64,000 nucleotides of DNA, from NCBI GenBank assembly GCA_900316125.1, contig ONBO01000009.1:1-64000 (forward strand), read 5' to 3'. Position 1 is the stretch's first letter, and every line of letters starts with the position of its first letter. Position numbers and translations under genes: made by a program. Shown here piece by piece: positions 7,846-16,703 of this stretch. The stretch is from an uncultured Bacteroidales bacterium (GTDB taxonomy: Bacteria; Bacteroidota; Bacteroidia; Bacteroidales; Paludibacteraceae). A model generated the notes under the pieces. The model searched no databases. It saw nothing but the letters and a program-made list of their open reading frames with translations, and had not been told where the DNA came from.

Positions 7846-10227
7846 ATGAAAAAATTATTTACTACAGTGATGCTGTTTGCCGCAGCACTATTTGTGGCAA
7901 ACGCACAGGCGCCTCAGAACGCACCTGACATTATGCTGCAGGGTTTCTACTATGACTCTTACACTGACAAGGGTTACGGCAGAACCAAGTGGACAGACTT
8001 GACTAGCCAGGCGCAAGAGATTGCTGAAACATTCTCTATGGTATGGCTCCCACCTTCAGCCAGATCAGAGGGAGGTACAGGTTATCACCCAAAACAGTGG
8101 TGTAATCAATCTGGCGATTGGGGCTCAAAGTCACAGCTTACAAGTCTTATTAGTGCGCTCAACACTAACGGAGCAGCAAACCCTACAGGCCACTGCTACG
8201 CTATTGCTGATATTGTAATCAACCACAAGTCTGGTAACGGCTGGCTTGACCTTGACAATGAGGACTTTGGTTCATACGGTAAGTTCACACTTTATGAGGC
8301 TGGCTACAGCTCATACGTCTGCTCTGACGATGAGGCGGTGGGCAAAGGATACAGTTGCCGTGGAGCAAAAGACGCAGGCTATGACTGGCAGTGCGATGCT
8401 TCTGGCGGTTACTGCGCAGCCCGTGACCTTGACCACAGCAACAGCTATCTGCGCAGCGCTATCAAGGCTTATCTTCAGTGGATGAAGGGTGAGATAGGTT
8501 ACAACGGCTGGCGCTATGACCTTGTAAAGGGCTATCTTGGCAAATACACCAAGGAGTACAACGCTGCAGGTGGTGCTTACTACTCTGTAGGTGAGTACTG
8601 GGATGGCAGCTATGACGCACTAAAAAAATGGATTGAGGAGACTGGCTGGACATCAACAGCATTTGACTTCTGCCTGAAGTACAGCGCTCTTAATGAAGCT
8701 CTTGCATCAAACAACTACTCTGGCATGGCAGGCTACGGCTCTTTCACAGGTCTGGCAGGCAGCAATGATACAAAACGCTACGCTACCACCTTTGTAGACA
8801 ATCATGACACATTCCGTGACCACAATAAGTTTGGCGGTGACTGGACAAAAGCTAACGCCTACATTATTGCAGGTCCTGGTATTCCATGCGTATTCTGGCC
8901 TCACTGGGTAAACTGCAAGAATGATATCAAGAATATGGCTAAGGCACGTTACGCTTGCGGTATTCATAGTCAGAGTGCATGTACCACATCAAGCACTGGT
9001 TCATACTATAAGTGCGAGACCACTGGTACAAAGGGTAAACTTATCTGCTTTATTGGTAGCGGCTGGTCAGACCCTCAAGGCTTCACTAAAGCATGTAGCG
9101 GTACAGGCTGGGCATACTACACTAACGTAACAATTCCAACCGGCCCAGTTGTAACAATGACACCTCAAGGCGGTTATGTAGGCCAGGGCGGTAAAGTTAC
9201 TCTTACCACAACAAAGGGTACCATCTACTACACAACAGACGGCAGCACACCATCTGCAAGCTCTACAAAATACACCGCACCTATATCCATTACTGTAAAC
9301 AACACCACAGTAAAGGCTATAGCAATAGACGGCTCAGCAAAATCTGATATTGTGAGCGGCACATTCCTTACAGAGAAACCTGCAGGTCTTACAGTTCAGT
9401 TCAAGGCTCCTTCAAGCTGGAGTGCAGTAGCACTGTATGTATGGGATGAAGCAGAAGCAAAGCCACTTGGAGAATGGCCAGGTAAGACAATATCAAAGAG
9501 TGGAGATTACTACACTTACACTATTACTGAGACTGACGCACGTCCGATAAATCTTATCTTCAATGACAATAACAATGGTCATCAGACAACTAACCTTTCA
9601 GCTAGCGCAGACGCCTGCTGGGATGGCTCTAACGGTGGTTCATCAGCCAAGTTCACACCTACTACCTGCGGAGGTGGCCCTACCCCACCAGCATCAACTA
9701 TCCAGATTGGAGTTAAGAAGAGCGGTGTCTACGCCTCTACAACACCAAACCTATATGCATGGGATGAAGCAGGAGCAGAGCCACTTGGAGGATGGCCAGG
9801 TACAGCAATGAGATCACAGGATAACAACTGGTGGTACTATAACGTACCTGCTACAGGCTCTATCAGTATTATTATTAACGCCAGTGGAAAACAGACTGGT
9901 GATATATCAGGTATCACAGCTAAAACATGCTATGAGGTTTCTGACGGCATAAACTATGTCACTGTTGACTGCTCCGGTCTGGTTGATGTTGATGAGGATA
10001 CAGCAGAAGAGTTCTCAATCTATCCTAACCCAACCACAGGTGAGATTAACATCAAAGGCACAACTGAGTTTGTAAGCGCTCGTATCACCAATCTTGCCGG
10101 CCAGTCATTTGAGTACAACATCAATGGAAACTCTCTCAATGTAAGCAACCTTGCCGCTGGTCTATACATTATCGACCTTGAGAGCGCAAACGGTACAGTA
10201 GAAAAGAGCAAATTCATCAAGAAGTAA
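7846..10227 (+). CDS. Secreted GH13 alpha-amylase with two CBM26-like modules (copy 2)
   Basis: 793 residues. A signal peptide ends ANAQA. The GH13 barrel has Asp225 (GWRYD), Glu250 (VGEYW) and Asp321 (VDNHDT). Behind it comes a chitobiase/hexosaminidase-C-like Ig segment (GTIYYTTDGSTPS, about 453-510). Two starch-binding modules of CBM26 type follow, each with Trp-rich motifs (LYVWDEAEAKPLGEWPG and LYAWDEAGAEPLGGWPG, about 515-610 and 625-705). A T9SS type A sorting domain (IYPNPTTGE ... KSKFIKK) ends the chain. Catalytic and signal-peptide DNA is very close to copy 3, pointing to a recent duplication, whereas the binding modules differ. No separate promoter was seen; it may be read from the TA promoter. 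A strong terminator follows. Confidence 0.93.
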   Translation: MKKLFTTVMLFAAALFVANAQAPQNAPDIMLQGFYYDSYTDKGYGRTKWTDLTSQAQEIAETFSMVWLPPSARSEGGTGYHPKQWCNQSGDWGSKSQLTSLISALNTNGAANPTGHCYAIADIVINHKSGNGWLDLDNEDFGSYGKFTLYEAGYSSYVCSDDEAVGKGYSCRGAKDAGYDWQCDASGGYCAARDLDHSNSYLRSAIKAYLQWMKGEIGYNGWRYDLVKGYLGKYTKEYNAAGGAYYSVGEYWDGSYDALKKWIEETGWTSTAFDFCLKYSALNEALASNNYSGMAGYGSFTGLAGSNDTKRYATTFVDNHDTFRDHNKFGGDWTKANAYIIAGPGIPCVFWPHWVNCKNDIKNMAKARYACGIHSQSACTTSSTGSYYKCETTGTKGKLICFIGSGWSDPQGFTKACSGTGWAYYTNVTIPTGPVVTMTPQGGYVGQGGKVTLTTTKGTIYYTTDGSTPSASSTKYTAPISITVNNTTVKAIAIDGSAKSDIVSGTFLTEKPAGLTVQFKAPSSWSAVALYVWDEAEAKPLGEWPGKTISKSGDYYTYTITETDARPINLIFNDNNNGHQTTNLSASADACWDGSNGGSSAKFTPTTCGGGPTPPASTIQIGVKKSGVYASTTPNLYAWDEAGAEPLGGWPGTAMRSQDNNWWYYNVPATGSISIIINASGKQTGDISGITAKTCYEVSDGINYVTVDCSGLVDVDEDTAEEFSIYPNPTTGEINIKGTTEFVSARITNLAGQSFEYNINGNSLNVSNLAAGLYIIDLESANGTVEKSKFIKK

Positions 10228-10274
10228 TTTAACATTATTTAACGTTTCCGTTAATACGTTTTAAATAATCTTCT

Positions 10275-10320
10275 ACGCCCTGAAATGTGATTTTTAACAT
10301 TTCAGGGCGTGTTTTTTTTA
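10275..10320 (+). terminator. Strong terminator after the second alpha-amylase
   Basis: Arms 10275-10288 and 10297-10310 (ACGCCCTGAAATGT and its exact complement) form a perfect 14-bp stem with an 8-nt loop followed by G and a run of Ts. Confidence 0.92.
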
Positions 10321-10343
10321 ACATATATTACATTTATATTTCA

Positions 10344-10352
10344 TAATTTTGC
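10344..10352 (+). promoter_or_regulatory. -7 promoter box of the third alpha-amylase
   Basis: TAATTTTGC matches TAnnTTTGC. It lies 80 nt before the ATG, giving a leader of about 75 nt, longer than most in the window. Confidence 0.55.
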
Positions 10353-10432
10353 ATTGCAAATCAGGCTCAAAATAGGGGCCAATTTGTGAATAAACCTTAA
10401 AAACTATTTACTAACTTTAACTTATAATTACT

Positions 10433-13400
10433 ATGAGGAAAATCTTTACAACAATGATGCTGTTTGCAGCTGCTCTCTTTGTAGCAAACGCACAGGCGCC
10501 TCAGAACGCACCTGACATTATGCTGCAAGGCTTCTACTATGACTCATACAATGAGTCCAATGCTGCAAGCGCAAACGGACGTTCATACGGCAGAACCAAG
10601 TGGACAGACCTGAAAGAACAGGCCGCAGAAATTGCAGAAACATTCTCAATGGTGTGGCTTCCGCCATCAGCAAAATCTGAGGGTGGTACAGGCTACCACC
10701 CAAAACAGTGGAGTAATCAGAACGGTGACTGGGGTACAGTGTCACAGCTGAAGGATCTTATCAGCGCTCTCAATACCAATGGCGGCTCAAAGAATCCTAC
10801 AGGCCACTGCTACGCTATTGCGGATATTGTAATTAACCACAAGTCTGGCAACGGCTGGCTTGACCTTGACAATGAGGATTTTGGCACTTACGGCAAATTC
10901 ACTCTTTATGAGAAAGGCTACAGCTCATACATCTGCTCTGACGATGAGGCTGCCGGCAAGGGATACAGCTGCCGTGGAGCAAAAGATCAAGGTTATGACA
11001 CGCAGTGCAACGCTTCTGGCGGTTACTGTGCAGCCCGTGACCTTGACCACAGCAATTCTACCCTACGCAACGCAATCAAAGCATATCTTAAATGGATGAA
11101 GGAAGAGATTGGCTACAACGGCTGGCGCTATGACCTTGTAAAGGGCTATCTCGGCAAATACACCAAAGAATATAACAATGCAGCAGGAGCCTACTACTCT
11201 GTAGGCGAGTACTGGGATGGCAGCTATGACGCTCTAAAGCACTGGGTAAATGAAACTGGCAACACATCAACAGTGTTTGACTTCTGCTTAAAGTACAGTT
11301 CTCTTAATGAAGCCCTTGCATCAAACAACTATGCAGGTATGGCTGGTTATGGATCATTCACAGGTCTGGCAGGCAGCAGTGATACAAGACGCTATGCCAC
11401 CACATTTGTAGATAACCATGACACATTCCGTGACCACAATAAGTTTGGAGGTGACTGGACAAAGGCTAACGCCTACATTCTTGCCGGTCCTGGTATCCCG
11501 TGCGTGTTCTATCCTCACTGGGTAATGTGCAAAAGTGATATCAAGAAGATGGCAAAAGCACGCTACGCTTGCGGTATTCACAGCCAGAGCTCATGCACAA
11601 CTACCAGCACAGGTTCATACTACAAGTGTGAAACCACAGGTACAAAAGGTAAACTTATCTGCTTTATTGGTAGCGGCTGGTCAACACCAGCGGGCTATAC
11701 TCTTGCCTGCAGTGGTAACGGCTGGGCATACTACACCACAACACATGGCGGCCAGCAAGGTGGCGGCGAACAAGGTGGTGAGCAAGGCGGCGGCGAACAA
11801 GGCGGCAGTGTATCAGGCTCTTCTTTCTATATAAGAGTTAACGGTACTACAGATTATGCAGCAACTCAGCTTGCTGAGCCAGATTACCAAGGCAGAACAC
11901 AGTATATGGCAAGCGCTTACGTAAAAGCAGGTCAGACAGTTTCATGCTTTGATAAAGACAACAACGCTGAGTGGACTATCGCTACACTTGATCCATACGG
12001 TTCTTACCAGAACTTTACTATGAGCGGTACAGGCTCATCAGCCAAAATGACTTGCAATGTAGCAGGCTGCTATGACTTCTATATCAAGCTCAAGTTTAAT
12101 GATGACGTAATTTATGTAGGAGAAGGAACTAACTGCACATCACAGGGTGAGCAAGGTGGTGGCCAGGGCGGAAACCAAGGCGGCAACCAGGGTGGCGGTG
12201 CTACACCAACCACAGGCTTCAGCATCCTTGTAAACGGTGTTAACTATCCAGCAACCGCGGTTGGCGAGCCAGATGCACAAGGCAGAGATCAGTATATGAC
12301 AAGTGCATACGTAGAGGCAGGTCAGACAGTCTCTTGCTATGACAATGCAAACGCCGTTGAATGGACTATCTGCACACTTGACCCATACGGTTCTTACCAA
12401 AGCTTTACTATGAGCGGTACAGGCTCATCATGCAAACTGACATGTAACGTAGCAGGCTGCTATGACTTCTATATCAAACTCGCATTTAATGATGATGTAA
12501 TTTACATTGGTCCTGGAACCAGCTGCTCACAGCAGGGTGGCCAGCAAGGCGGCAACCAAGGTGGTGAACAAGGCGGTGGCGAGCAAGGTGGTAACCAGCA
12601 AGGCGGTGGCACTGCTACAGACCATATCTGGTACTTCAAGGGCTGGATTAACGGCGCCGATGTTGAGCCAAGCGGAGAGACACGTTTTGAGAACGGTATT
12701 GCAGAATACAACTTTACAGCTGACAGCTATGTATTTGTCCTATATCAGGTTCACGGAGAGCCAGGAGTACAGTATATGGCTAAGACATACACCACTGGCG
12801 TAACACACGGTACACTTTCAACGAGCGGTTCAGAAAAGATAATGATTCCTGCCGGAACTAAGAAACTCTACCTGTACGATAACGGTGACGGCACTGTAGA
12901 GATATCTACCCAGGTAATGTCTGGCAAGGCACTTGTTGACGGCGGCCAGCAAGGCGGCGGTGAACAAGGTGGTGAACAAGGTGGTGGCACACAAGGCGGT
13001 GGAACCCAAGGTGGTGAGCAAGGTGGTGGCAACACAACCAAATCTATCACTGTAAAGGTTGACCCTGCAAGCATACCTTGGACAGGCGATGTATCAGTAC
13101 ACGCATGGGAGACAGATGGTGGAAACCTTACAGGTGAGTGGCCTGGAACTCCAATGACCAAGGATGCAAACGGCTGGTGGTCTTACACATTCAATTTAGC
13201 CGGTGAACTTAACGTAATCTTTACTAACGGTCTTGCTACAGGTACTATAAAGACAAATAACATAGAGGAGATTAATGAGAACGCTTGCTATAAGGTACTC
13301 ACCACAACTATTATAGACGCCTTTGGTGGCGACGCATATGAGTTTGAGGCAGTTGATTGCTTGGCTGGCGGCGATGAGGTTGCAGCAGAGGAGGCTAAGG

Positions 13401-13624
13401 CATCTGTAACAACCATCTATCCTAACCCAGTTGATGAGGTGCTCAATATTGAGAGCCAGACAGAGTTTGACAGTGCGGTTGTAACCAACCTTGCAGGGCA
13501 GACAATGTTCTTTGCAATTGACAACAACACAATTGCCGTAGGTTCTCTTGCCAAGGGTCTATACATAATCAACCTTGTAAGTGAAGACGGCACTGTAGAG
13601 CAGGGCAAGTTCATTAAGAAATAA
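10433..13624 (+). CDS. Large secreted GH13 alpha-amylase with four accessory modules (copy 3)
   Basis: 1063 residues. After the signal peptide (ending ANAQA) the GH13 barrel has Asp234, Glu259 and Asp330 in GWRYD, VGEYW and VDNHDT. Gly-Gln-Glu-rich linkers (near 438-460, 577-590, 700-725 and 837-862) separate four modules. Two are copies of the module also found once in amylase 1 (about 462-575 and 592-697). The third is a beta-rich domain with WYFKGWINGADVEPSG (about 727-835). The fourth is CBM26-like (VHAWETDGGNLTGEWPG, about 866-965). The chain ends in a T9SS sorting domain (IYPNPVDEV ... GKFIKK). Function is extracellular starch hydrolysis with extended substrate contact. The linkers are encoded by imperfect repeats of GGTGG/CAAGG triplets and could vary in length by slippage. 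Confidence 0.93.
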   Translation: MRKIFTTMMLFAAALFVANAQAPQNAPDIMLQGFYYDSYNESNAASANGRSYGRTKWTDLKEQAAEIAETFSMVWLPPSAKSEGGTGYHPKQWSNQNGDWGTVSQLKDLISALNTNGGSKNPTGHCYAIADIVINHKSGNGWLDLDNEDFGTYGKFTLYEKGYSSYICSDDEAAGKGYSCRGAKDQGYDTQCNASGGYCAARDLDHSNSTLRNAIKAYLKWMKEEIGYNGWRYDLVKGYLGKYTKEYNNAAGAYYSVGEYWDGSYDALKHWVNETGNTSTVFDFCLKYSSLNEALASNNYAGMAGYGSFTGLAGSSDTRRYATTFVDNHDTFRDHNKFGGDWTKANAYILAGPGIPCVFYPHWVMCKSDIKKMAKARYACGIHSQSSCTTTSTGSYYKCETTGTKGKLICFIGSGWSTPAGYTLACSGNGWAYYTTTHGGQQGGGEQGGEQGGGEQGGSVSGSSFYIRVNGTTDYAATQLAEPDYQGRTQYMASAYVKAGQTVSCFDKDNNAEWTIATLDPYGSYQNFTMSGTGSSAKMTCNVAGCYDFYIKLKFNDDVIYVGEGTNCTSQGEQGGGQGGNQGGNQGGGATPTTGFSILVNGVNYPATAVGEPDAQGRDQYMTSAYVEAGQTVSCYDNANAVEWTICTLDPYGSYQSFTMSGTGSSCKLTCNVAGCYDFYIKLAFNDDVIYIGPGTSCSQQGGQQGGNQGGEQGGGEQGGNQQGGGTATDHIWYFKGWINGADVEPSGETRFENGIAEYNFTADSYVFVLYQVHGEPGVQYMAKTYTTGVTHGTLSTSGSEKIMIPAGTKKLYLYDNGDGTVEISTQVMSGKALVDGGQQGGGEQGGEQGGGTQGGGTQGGEQGGGNTTKSITVKVDPASIPWTGDVSVHAWETDGGNLTGEWPGTPMTKDANGWWSYTFNLAGELNVIFTNGLATGTIKTNNIEEINENACYKVLTTTIIDAFGGDAYEFEAVDCLAGGDEVAAEEAKASVTTIYPNPVDEVLNIESQTEFDSAVVTNLAGQTMFFAIDNNTIAVGSLAKGLYIINLVSEDGTVEQGKFIKK

Positions 13625-13635
13625 AAACATTTCTT

Positions 13636-13670
13636 GGTGAATCGGTTAATCGGTAAACCGGTGAACCGAG
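13636..13670. repeat. GGTGAATC-type octanucleotide tandem repeat
   Basis: Four consecutive 8-nt units (GGTGAATC, GGTTAATC, GGTAAACC, GGTGAACC) follow the third amylase stop. Related arrays lie at 18151-18239 and 57440-57479. Confidence 0.75.
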
Positions 13671-13673
13671 AGT

Positions 13674-13732
13674 TAATGGAATATCTATTGCACAAGTACG
13701 GTGCAATAGATATTCCATTATTCTTTTTTTTT
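13674..13732 (+). terminator. Very long terminator hairpin after the third alpha-amylase
   Basis: A perfect 20-bp stem (13674-13693 with 13701-13720; core GGAATATCTATTGCAC) with a 7-nt loop leads into ATTC and a T run. It is the longest perfect stem noticed in the window. Confidence 0.92.
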
Positions 13733-13745
13733 GTAAAAAAAATTG

Positions 13746-13754
13746 TAATTTTGC
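13746..13754 (+). promoter_or_regulatory. -7 promoter box of the esterase operon
   Basis: TAATTTTGC matches TAnnTTTGC, 38 nt before the ATG at 13792. Confidence 0.55.
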
Positions 13755-13791
13755 CAAATGTAAAACTCATTAACCAATAAATACAAGCCTT

Positions 13792-15039
13792 ATGAGAAAA
13801 CTTTTACTTACAACTTTAGCGGTACTGCTTACAACAGCAGGCCTGTACGCCGGACGTCAGGTGTACTCCACAACCATAGACAATGTAACCAGAAAGTACG
13901 TGGTCTATACACCAGGAATGTATCAAAGAGAACATGTTGTAATACTCCTACACGGCATGGGTGAGACGTATGATGACTATGATTCATACACAATGCAGTC
14001 TTTTGCCACCGAAAACAAATGTGTCTTGATACTTCCACAGGCTCTGCCTGAACAAGATGAAACTCTGCTTGATCTTTTGGACTTGATAGGTGGATTTAAG
14101 CCAGAGATGGGAGACCTAAAAACAGCATTAACTAAAAGCGCATGGGGTGCTAATGTCTATGTAACAATTGATGACCTGTGTACAGCCATTGGCACAACAA
14201 AGGCTGTGTTGGAAAGTCTTGTAAACAACATGCCAGCATATTACAAATACAAACATTTCGTAGATGCAGGCAAAATAGAGATAAACGCGGGTGTTAATGA
14301 CTGCAAATTCATTGGTCATCTACGTGATGAATATAGCTCCAACGATTATTATGACACAAACATTATAGGATGTTCATTAGGTGGCGCCATGGCATACAGG
14401 TATGCCTTTGAAAACCCTTCCAAAGTCAGAAAGTTAGTTGATGCAAGCGGTTTTGTGTCAAAAGGAGTTACAGTTCCAAGCAACTATAACATTCCAACAT
14501 TTATTATTCACAGTGATACGGATGAAATAGTTCCATACGACGGCGGATTTTTCAACCGTCCTATAGGTGAATTTATTAGCGAGCTGGTTCAAACTAATCC
14601 TCACGGCGCACCTTCTATTAGAATAATAAATCAATCAGAGCCTTATGATGAACAAATATATGTAAGAGACTGGAAGGAAAACCCAGAGGTTCTTGTTTAT
14701 GAGCCTCGTAAGGCAAGCCACTCTTTGGTTGGGGACCTGGCGAATCTTGGTGTTGATCTTTATGATACTATCGGTGACTTCTTGTTTAATGACCCATCTG
14801 CAGCTGATGAGGCTACCGCAGACTCTAAGAGACTTGCTATCTATCCTAACCCAGTTGAGGATATTGCAAATGTTAACATCGACGGTAAGTATGAAATCTT
14901 CAACCTTGCCGGTGTTAAGGTTGCAAGCGGCGATACTGAGAACGGCATAATTGACATGACATCTCTAATTGCTGGCAGATACATCCTCATGCTCACAAGT
15001 GGCAATGATGTATATCGTAGTATAATTATTAAGAAGTAA
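13792..15039 (+). CDS. Secreted alpha/beta-hydrolase (esterase/lipase-like) with T9SS domain
   Basis: 415 residues with a signal peptide ending LYAG. The oxyanion-side motif VVILLHGMGE lies near residues 45-54. The nucleophile elbow GCSLGG places Ser195, an acidic loop SDTDEIVP gives Asp near 242-244, and ASHSLVGD gives His310, so a complete catalytic triad is visible. The last 70 residues form a T9SS sorting domain (IYPNPVEDI ... SIIIKK). It is therefore a secreted or surface esterase of unknown substrate; acetylated polysaccharide or lipid would suit the neighbouring amylases (inference). It has its own promoter and is followed at 7 nt by the UPF0371 gene, so the two are probably cotranscribed. 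Confidence 0.85.
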   Translation: MRKLLLTTLAVLLTTAGLYAGRQVYSTTIDNVTRKYVVYTPGMYQREHVVILLHGMGETYDDYDSYTMQSFATENKCVLILPQALPEQDETLLDLLDLIGGFKPEMGDLKTALTKSAWGANVYVTIDDLCTAIGTTKAVLESLVNNMPAYYKYKHFVDAGKIEINAGVNDCKFIGHLRDEYSSNDYYDTNIIGCSLGGAMAYRYAFENPSKVRKLVDASGFVSKGVTVPSNYNIPTFIIHSDTDEIVPYDGGFFNRPIGEFISELVQTNPHGAPSIRIINQSEPYDEQIYVRDWKENPEVLVYEPRKASHSLVGDLANLGVDLYDTIGDFLFNDPSAADEATADSKRLAIYPNPVEDIANVNIDGKYEIFNLAGVKVASGDTENGIIDMTSLIAGRYILMLTSGNDVYRSIIIKK

Positions 15040-15046
15040 ACGAGAT

Positions 15047-16510
15047 ATGAAGATTGGTTTTGATAACGACAAGTATATCAGAATACAGTCTGAGCACATT
15101 AAGGAGCGCATAGCCAAATTCCACGGTAAACTCTACCTGGAGTTTGGCGGCAAGCTCTTTGATGACTATCACGCAAGCCGTGTGCTGCCCGGGTTCCAGC
15201 CTGACAGCAAGCTGAAGATGCTTATGCAGCTGCGTGATGAGGCTGAGATTGTGGTGGTTATTAGTGCTGTTGATATTGAAAAGAATAAAGTGCGTGGTGA
15301 CCTTGGCATCACATACGATGATGACGTACTGCGCCTTATAAATGAGTTTGAGAGCCGCAGTCTGAAAGTTAACTCTGTGGTTATCACCCACTTCACAGGT
15401 CAGGACAGCGCTAAGATGTTCCATGACCGCCTTGGAAGACTTAATATCAAGGCATACTATCACTATACTATTGAGGGGTATCCGCACAATGTGGAGCTTA
15501 TAGACTCTGATGAGGGATTTGGCAAGAATGAGTATGTGGAGACCACGCGTCCGCTTGTGGTTATCACTGCCCCAGGCCCTGGCAGCGGTAAGATGGCTGT
15601 ATGCTTGAGCCAGCTCTACCAGGATAACACAAAGGGCATTAAGGCGGGTTACGCTAAGTTTGAGACATTCCCTGTGTGGAATCTGCCGTTGAAGCACCCT
15701 GTAAACCTTGCATACGAGGCTGCCACTGCAGACCTTAATGATGTGAACATGATAGACCCGTTCCATCTGGAGGCCTACGGCAAAACCACAGTTAACTATA
15801 ACCGTGACATTGAGATTTTCCCTGTTCTGAACGCAATATTTGAAGGTATTTACGGCTACAATCCCTACAAATCACCTACAGACATGGGCGTGAACATGGC
15901 AGGGTTCTGCATCATAGATGATGAGGCTTGCTGTAACGCCTCTAATCAGGAGATTATACGCCGCTACTACACCACCCTAGGACGCTTTGCTGAGGGCAAG
16001 GCCAAGGAGAATGAGCTTAACAAGCTTAAACTGCTTATGCAGCAAGCCAAGATTTCTCCAGCCAACCGCCCTATTGTGGCTATAGCTAAGGAGCGTGCTG
16101 AGAAGACTGGCATGCCATCTGCCGCCATAGAGCTTAGTGACGGCACCATTATCACCTCCAAGACCACATCCCTGCTTGGAGCCAGCGCTGCGCTTCTGCT
16201 TAACGCCTGCAAGTATCTTGCCGGCATAGAACATGATGTGAAGCTGATTCCTGCGCAGATGATTGAGCCTATACAGAATATGAAGGTTTGCTACCTGCAC
16301 GGTGGCAACCCTCGCCTGCACACTGATGAGGTTCTGGTGGCTCTTGCCATGCTCAGCCTCAGCGATGAGAACTGCAAGCGCGCCCTGGAGCAGCTGCCTA
16401 AACTGAAAGGCTGCCAGGTGCACACCAGCGTAATGCTCAGTGAGGTTGACCGCAAGATATTCCAGAAGCTTGGTGTTGATTTGACATCGGAGCCGGTAAA
16501 AAAGAAATGA
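15047..16510 (+). CDS. UPF0371 (DUF1846) family protein
   Basis: 487 residues, close to full family length. Recognised from the family's N-terminus (MKIGFDNDKYIRIQSEHIKE) and the conserved segments RVLPGFQPDSKLKML, APGPGSGKMAVCLSQLY and YNPYKSPTDMGVNMAGFCI. The GPGSGK stretch looks like a phosphate-binding loop. The family is cytoplasmic and its biochemical role is not established, so none is assigned. No signal peptide or membrane segment. It starts 7 nt after the esterase stop, suggesting cotranscription, and three hairpins follow it. Confidence 0.85.
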   Translation: MKIGFDNDKYIRIQSEHIKERIAKFHGKLYLEFGGKLFDDYHASRVLPGFQPDSKLKMLMQLRDEAEIVVVISAVDIEKNKVRGDLGITYDDDVLRLINEFESRSLKVNSVVITHFTGQDSAKMFHDRLGRLNIKAYYHYTIEGYPHNVELIDSDEGFGKNEYVETTRPLVVITAPGPGSGKMAVCLSQLYQDNTKGIKAGYAKFETFPVWNLPLKHPVNLAYEAATADLNDVNMIDPFHLEAYGKTTVNYNRDIEIFPVLNAIFEGIYGYNPYKSPTDMGVNMAGFCIIDDEACCNASNQEIIRRYYTTLGRFAEGKAKENELNKLKLLMQQAKISPANRPIVAIAKERAEKTGMPSAAIELSDGTIITSKTTSLLGASAALLLNACKYLAGIEHDVKLIPAQMIEPIQNMKVCYLHGGNPRLHTDEVLVALAMLSLSDENCKRALEQLPKLKGCQVHTSVMLSEVDRKIFQKLGVDLTSEPVKKK

Positions 16511-16548
16511 AACAGTAATGTAATACTGCTGAAATAACGTTGAAATAA

Positions 16549-16588
16549 AAAGGAGGAATTTTAGGCTTTTAACTAAAATTCCTCCTTT
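16549..16588. terminator. Hairpin after the UPF0371 gene
   Basis: Arms 16549-16564 and 16573-16588 (AAAGGAGGAATTTTAG and its exact complement) form a perfect 16-bp stem. No T tract follows, so termination strength is uncertain. Confidence 0.65.
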
Positions 16589-16606
16589 GCTATGTATCTA
16601 CTATCA

Positions 16607-16636
16607 AAAATCACCATACATTTGCATTGTGATTTT
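16607..16636. terminator. Second hairpin between convergent genes
   Basis: AAAATCAC (16607-16614) and GTGATTTT (16629-16636) pair over 8 bp and are followed by Ts on the plus strand. It is the better candidate for termination of plus-strand transcripts. Confidence 0.6.
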
Positions 16637-16663
16637 TTCATAGTATTTGATTTTAAGGTTAGT

Positions 16664-16699
16664 AAATAGGGAGAGGCCTGGCGAGGCTACTCCCTATTT
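16664..16699. terminator. Third hairpin, 3' side of the minus-strand lipoprotein gene
   Basis: AAATAGGGAG and CTCCCTATTT pair perfectly (10 bp). The hairpin ends 4 nt before the stop codon of the minus-strand gene and is probably its terminator. Confidence 0.6.
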
Positions 16700-16703
16700 C
16701 ATT

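Noticed and set aside
11749-11810. Repetitive DNA resembling a CRISPR or tandem array
   Set aside because: The units are coding, in frame and encode GGEQGG linkers of a secreted enzyme; there are no spacers.
12868-13161. Pro/Cys-rich open frame antisense to amylase copy 3 (and similar ones at 6442 and 12502)
   Set aside because: They are antisense readings of the Gly-Gln or Pro-Gly linker repeats and have no promoter or family resemblance.
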